Below are positions 23,119 through 25,650 of a stretch of 25,650 nt of DNA, piece by piece. This DNA comes from an uncultured Prevotellaceae bacterium (lineage in GTDB: Bacteria; Bacteroidota; Bacteroidia; Bacteroidales; Bacteroidaceae). Position 1 is the first letter of the stretch. Each line of letters opens with the position of its first letter. The stretch spans positions 1 through 25,650 of the forward strand of contig CALDLA010000174.1 of the NCBI GenBank assembly GCA_937898415.1, given 5' to 3'. Position numbers and translations under genes: made by a program. The notes below the pieces were generated by a model. The model was not told the DNA's origin, ran no database searches, and was given only the letters and a program-made list of their open reading frames with translations.

Positions 23119-23126
23119 TATCTTTG
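23119..23126 (+). promoter_or_regulatory. -7 promoter element for a possible small RNA
   Basis: TATCTTTG matches TAnnTTTG and points towards the terminator hairpin at 23189, with no protein gene in between. No TTTG at the -33 spacing. Confidence 0.4.
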
Positions 23127-23130
23127 CATC

Positions 23131-23212
23131 ACGAAAAGATTTTTAATGGTTAAGGTTTATGGTTGATTAATTTAGTTTTTAAAGAAAAGCCTCGCTGTGA
23201 AGCGAGGCTTTC
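23131..23212 (+). ncRNA. Candidate small RNA of about 80 nt
   Basis: Defined only by its ends: a TAnnTTTG box just upstream and an intrinsic terminator (GCCTCGC / GCGAGGC plus TTTCTT) at the 3' end. The interior is AU-rich with a six-codon frame (MVKVYG) that is probably chance. No known RNA family recognised. The hairpin could instead serve only trxB from the other strand. Confidence 0.3.
23189..23208. terminator. Bidirectional intrinsic terminator downstream of trxB
   Basis: GCCTCGC / GCGAGGC stem (7 GC-rich pairs, extended by flanking A-T pairs) with a 6-nt TGTGAA loop. Plus strand continues TTTCTT; minus strand continues TTTTCTTTAAAAAC. It lies about 75 nt after the trxB stop. Confidence 0.75.
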
Positions 23213-23245
23213 TTAATATTATTTCTTGTTTGTTTTCTTAAATTA

Positions 23246-23279
23246 CCCATGAGCCCCATTAGTCTCATAGGCCCCATAT
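23246..23279. repeat. 9-nt-period repeat after trxB
   Basis: Degenerate tandem 9-mers on the plus strand: CCCATGAGC, CCCATTAGT, CTCATAGGC, CCCATAT. It starts 3 nt beyond the trxB stop codon and lies in its 3' untranslated region. A different family from the 7-nt repeats. Confidence 0.6.
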
Positions 23280-23282
23280 AAT

Positions 23283-24212
23283 TCATGAGTTCAAAAGATA
23301 CCGCTCCGCCTCAATGGCAGCCTGGCATCCGCTGCCGGCAGCGCTGATAGCCTGGCGATAGACGGGGTCGGCACAGTCGCCGGCCACGAAGACGCCGGGA
23401 ATCTTCGTCTTGGGGGTTCCGTCAATCTTCTTCAGGTAGCCCACCTCGTCGGTCTCTAACCACTCGCGGAAGATGTCGGTGTTGGGCTTATGGCCGATGG
23501 CCAGGAAGAATCCGTCAATCTGGATGTCCACCAGTTCCTCGTCGGGCTCACCCTTGCGCTTCACCAGATGGGCACCCTCCACGCCGTTCTCGCCAAACAG
23601 TCCTAAAGTATTGTGCTCGAACAGGATTTCGATGTTCTCACGTTCCTGAACGCGCTGCTGCATCACCTTCGAGGCACGGAGGAAGGGCTTGCGTACAATC
23701 ATATATACCTTCTTGGCCAGCCCTGACAGGTAGAGGGCATCCTCGCAGGCGGTGTCGCCGCCTCCGACGACGGCCACCGTCTTCTTGCGGTAGAAGAAAC
23801 CGTCGCAGGTGGCACAGGCCGATACGCCCTGACCGTTATACTTGCGCTCGTCGTCCAGTCCCAGGTACTTGGCTGAGGCACCGGTGGCTATGATGACCGT
23901 GTCGGCCTCGATCTCCGTACCGTCGTCGGCGGTGCAGACGTAGGGAGCCTTCGAGAAGTCCACCTTGACAATCTCGCCGTCGCGGATGTCAGTACCGAAG
24001 CGCTCAGCCTGCTCCCGCAGGTCCATCATCATCTGGTTGCCGTCCACGCCCTGCGGGTAGCCGGGGAAGTTCTCCACCTCCGTTGTCTGCGTCAGCTGTC
24101 CGCCGGGCTGCATGCCGCAGTACTCCACCGGGCTGAGGTTAGCCCTGGAAGCATAAATGGCAGCGGTGTACCCTGCGGGACCGCTGCCTATAATCAAGCA
24201 TTTCGTCTTCAT
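23283..24212 (-). CDS. trxB: Thioredoxin reductase (NADPH, FAD)
   Basis: 309 residues, the usual bacterial low-Mr TrxB length. FAD-binding IIGSGPAGYTAAIYA (7-21), redox-active disulfide CATC (C133, C136), NADPH-binding VVGGGDTACEDALYL (148-162), and a C-terminal FAD motif GVFVAGDCAD. It reduces thioredoxin with NADPH in the cytoplasm. The upstream glutathione peroxidase stop overlaps the first of two tandem ATGs (TAATGATG), so translation is coupled; either ATG (24215 or 24212) may be used, and a longer reading from 24326 would run through the peroxidase gene and is rejected. The paired peroxidase has a likely resolving Cys, so the two genes probably form one peroxide-detoxifying module. Confidence 0.95.
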   Translation of the reverse strand: MKTKCLIIGSGPAGYTAAIYASRANLSPVEYCGMQPGGQLTQTTEVENFPGYPQGVDGNQMMMDLREQAERFGTDIRDGEIVKVDFSKAPYVCTADDGTEIEADTVIIATGASAKYLGLDDERKYNGQGVSACATCDGFFYRKKTVAVVGGGDTACEDALYLSGLAKKVYMIVRKPFLRASKVMQQRVQERENIEILFEHNTLGLFGENGVEGAHLVKRKGEPDEELVDIQIDGFFLAIGHKPNTDIFREWLETDEVGYLKKIDGTPKTKIPGVFVAGDCADPVYRQAISAAGSGCQAAIEAERYLLNS

Positions 24213-24214
24213 CA

Positions 24215-24766
24215 TTATTTCAGGAGCTCTTCTATCTGTGCTGCGATGTTCTCCATCTTCTCCGTCGGCTCGAAGCGGGCGACCACCTGTCCCTTCTTGT
24301 TGATCAGGAACTTGGTGAAGTTCCACTTGATGTCGGCCTTCTCCTTATAGTCGGGATCCACTTTCGACAACATGTCGTCCAGGATGTGGGCAATGGGGTG
24401 TTCCATGTCCCATCCGGCAAAGCCCTTCTGCTCCTGCAGGAACTTGAAAAGCGGGTCGGCGTCGTCACCGTTCACCTTCACCTTCTTGAAGCGGGGGAAC
24501 TCCGTACCGAAGTTCAGCTTGCAGAACTCATGGATGCTCTCGTCGGTACCGGGAGCCTGCTGTCCGAACTGGTTGCAGGGGAAGTCCAGAATCTCGAAAC
24601 CCTGGGCATGATACTGCTCGTAGAGCTTCTCCAGTTCCTCATATTGCGGGGTAAAGCCACATTTGGTAGCGGTATTGACAATCAGCAGCACCTCGTTAGC
24701 ATACTCCTTGAGCGATACGTCCTTACCTTTTCTGTCCTTGACAGAGAAATCATAAATTGTTTTCAT
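24215..24766 (-). CDS. Glutathione peroxidase family protein (probably thioredoxin-dependent)
   Basis: 183 residues, thioredoxin fold. Peroxidatic Cys in NTATKCGFTPQY (C36, in place of selenocysteine), Gln in FPCNQFGQQ (about 67-70) and Trp-Asn in KWNFTKFLI (W148, N149) complete the catalytic tetrad. C82 in HEFCKLNF lies where thioredoxin-dependent members carry the resolving Cys, so thioredoxin rather than glutathione is the likely reductant. No signal peptide; cytoplasmic. The start at 24766 is preceded by the A-rich leader typical of this phylum; a TTG-initiated extension from 24817 would include a terminator-like hairpin and is rejected. Overlaps trxB by 1 nt. No promoter box is seen between it and the upstream L31 gene. 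Confidence 0.93.
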   Translation of the reverse strand: MKTIYDFSVKDRKGKDVSLKEYANEVLLIVNTATKCGFTPQYEELEKLYEQYHAQGFEILDFPCNQFGQQAPGTDESIHEFCKLNFGTEFPRFKKVKVNGDDADPLFKFLQEQKGFAGWDMEHPIAHILDDMLSKVDPDYKEKADIKWNFTKFLINKKGQVVARFEPTEKMENIAAQIEELLK

Positions 24767-24795
24767 GTTGTTTGTTTTGGTTATTATTGGAAAAA

Positions 24796-24833
24796 GAGTG
24801 CGCCGAGGCATATGCAACTACCTTGACGCACTC
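24796..24833 (-). terminator. Terminator or attenuator between rpmE2 and the peroxidase gene
   Basis: GAGTGCG / CGCACTC 7-bp stem, 24-nt loop containing GCATATGC; on the minus strand it is followed by TTTTT. Lies 35 nt after the L31 stop and 30 nt before the peroxidase ATG. Confidence 0.55.
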
Positions 24834-24867
24834 TCCAGTGTTTCATTTTCAGTGTGTATGAAGTATC

Positions 24868-25122
24868 TTATTTCTTCGCAGCCTTACCGTAGCGGCTCAT
24901 GAACTTATCAACGCGACCGGCCGTGTCAACGAGCTTGCTCTTACCAGTATAGAACGGGTGAGAGGTGTTCGAGATTTCAACTTTTACCACTGGGTAAGTT
25001 TCACCTTCGAATTCTACTGTGTCATTCGTCTTTGCCGTAGACTTCGAGAGGAACATATCGCCGTTGGACATGTCACGGAACACGACGGGGCGATAGTTTT
25101 CTGGATGAATTCCTTTTTTCAT
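24868..25122 (-). CDS. rpmE2: 50S ribosomal protein L31 type B
   Basis: 84 residues, the type-B length. Starts MKKGIHPENYRPVVFRDMSN and contains VEISNTSHPFYTGKSK and GRVDKFMSRYG, both characteristic. It lacks the zinc-binding cysteines of type A L31, so it is the zinc-independent paralogue, which in some bacteria replaces the zinc form when zinc is scarce. A perfect promoter lies upstream. A peroxidase and thioredoxin reductase follow on the same strand beyond a hairpin. Confidence 0.96.
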   Translation of the reverse strand: MKKGIHPENYRPVVFRDMSNGDMFLSKSTAKTNDTVEFEGETYPVVKVEISNTSHPFYTGKSKLVDTAGRVDKFMSRYGKAAKK

Positions 25123-25161
25123 TTCTTCTGTTTCTTATTTGTTAATGATAATTTCGGGCTG

Positions 25162-25193
25162 CAAAATTACAAAGAATTCCGCAGTCAGCCAAA
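25162..25193 (-). promoter_or_regulatory. Promoter of rpmE2
   Basis: On the minus strand: TTTG (-33, 25190-25193), 20-nt spacer, TAATTTTG (-7, 25162-25169), an exact match to the Bacteroidota consensus. Leader about 35 nt. Confidence 0.75.
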
Positions 25194-25253
25194 TTTTCTG
25201 CCAATTATTTTACTTTTTGTGACGAAAACTGCCACAGTTTCAAAAATATTTCC

Positions 25254-25261
25254 TATCTTTG
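25254..25261 (+). promoter_or_regulatory. -7 promoter element for udk
   Basis: TATCTTTG, 26 nt before the udk ATG. No TTTG at the usual -33 distance. Confidence 0.55.
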
Positions 25262-25287
25262 CGCCCATAAACATACCTGAAACTATT

Positions 25288-25650
25288 ATGACTATCATCG
25301 GAATCGCCGGAGGAACCGGCTCGGGAAAGACCACCGTCGTCAAGCGTATTGCCAAGGCACTCCCCCCTCACTGTGCCGCCGTCATACCCCTTGACTCGTA
25401 TTACAACGACACCACAGGCATGACACCCGAAGAGCGCAAGGCCATCAACTTCGACCACCCTGACGCCTTCGACTGGAAGTTACTGACGGAGCACATCCGG
25501 ATGCTCAAGAACGGAGAGGCCGTCGAGCAGCCCACCTATTCTTATATAGAGAGCAACCGCCAGAAGGAGACCATCCACGTCGAGCCCAAGCCCGTCATTA
25601 TCATCGAGGGCATCATGGCCCTCCACCACAAGAAGCTGCGCGACATGATG
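25288..25650 (+). CDS. udk: Uridine kinase, 5' part (runs off the window)
   Basis: The first 121 codons are open to the window edge. P-loop GGTGSGKTT (8-16), LDSYYND (about 36-42, the uridine-kinase DxYY motif), FDHPDAFDW (about 57-65), QPTYSYIESNR and VIIIEGIMAL (Walker-B-like strand). These identify the NTP-dependent kinase that phosphorylates uridine and cytidine to their monophosphates in pyrimidine salvage. The start is the ATG after the -7 element and an A/T-rich leader. Divergent from rpmE2. The remaining part of the gene lies outside the window. Confidence 0.92.
   Translation, partial: MTIIGIAGGTGSGKTTVVKRIAKALPPHCAAVIPLDSYYNDTTGMTPEERKAINFDHPDAFDWKLLTEHIRMLKNGEAVEQPTYSYIESNRQKETIHVEPKPVIIIEGIMALHHKKLRDMM

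Larger units (their letters stand above)
22935..23282. other. Noncoding region between the hybrid regulator and trxB
   Basis: About 350 bp, distinctly AT-rich, without a credible protein gene. It holds a pair of 10-nt direct repeats, a -7 element pointing right, a strong hairpin terminator and a 9-nt-period repeat (each listed separately). No exact TAnnTTTG box was found for the regulator; CAAAATTTA near 22963 is an imperfect candidate. Confidence 0.6.

Noticed and set aside
24213..24326. N-terminal extension of thioredoxin reductase
   Set aside because: It would run through the 3' end of the peroxidase gene in another frame; the FAD motif starts only a few residues after the TAATGATG start.

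Overview
This 25.65-kb window looks like chromosomal DNA of a Bacteroidales bacterium, most likely Prevotellaceae. The evidence is a set of promoters with the Bacteroidota -7 element TAnnTTTG, several with a TTTG -33 element exactly 20 nt upstream; start codons preceded by A-rich leaders rather than Shine-Dalgarno sequences; a Prevotella-like C-terminal sorting tail on a secreted lyase; SBP3-type and HTCS-like sensor kinases; an orphan TrpB2; and a 57-residue peptide of the MKKxYxxP...LLSGS type. No phage, IS element, CRISPR array, tRNA or rRNA was seen.

Layout. 1-1.5 kb: secreted calcineurin-like metallophosphoesterase (-). 1.6-3.0 kb: NhaD-type Na+/H+ antiporter (+), whose 3' end overlaps a convergent AraC regulator. 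3.0-9.5 kb (-): a putative operon of two tandem paralogous sensor kinases (SBP3-TM-PAS x3-HisKA-HATPase) followed by the AraC gene; the first kinase has Tyr where the phosphoacceptor His should be. 9.6-13.6 kb (+): frr, rsgA and an S9 peptidase, closely spaced. 13.8-15.1 kb (-): TrpB2. 15.2-19.8 kb (-): a 1462-residue secreted pectate-lyase-like protein with fibronectin and autotransporter-type beta-strand repeats, then the 57-residue peptide gene 7 nt downstream. 19.9-21.3 kb (+): a sodium:solute symporter divergent from the lyase, sharing an overlapping, nearly symmetrical promoter region. 21.2-22.9 kb (-): a short HTCS-like regulator (TM-HisKA-HATPase-REC-AraC) without an extracytoplasmic sensor, whose end overlaps the symporter. 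23.0-23.3 kb: noncoding region with paired repeats, a possible small RNA and a bidirectional terminator. 23.3-25.1 kb (-): ribosomal protein L31 type B, glutathione peroxidase and thioredoxin reductase. 25.3 kb to the end (+): 5' part of uridine kinase.

Functional grouping. Lyase, symporter and hybrid regulator plausibly form a small glycan-degradation/uptake/regulation locus. The peroxidase has a likely resolving Cys, so it is probably thioredoxin-dependent, which fits coupling to thioredoxin reductase. The kinase pair has no receiver protein nearby.

Most striking are the H-to-Y kinase beside its intact paralogue; a 7-nt-period tandem repeat (GTGAARA type) at four loci that supplies one gene's start codon, another gene's last codons and stop, and short in-frame segments of two proteins; and the symmetrical lyase/symporter promoter with a nearly leaderless symporter mRNA.
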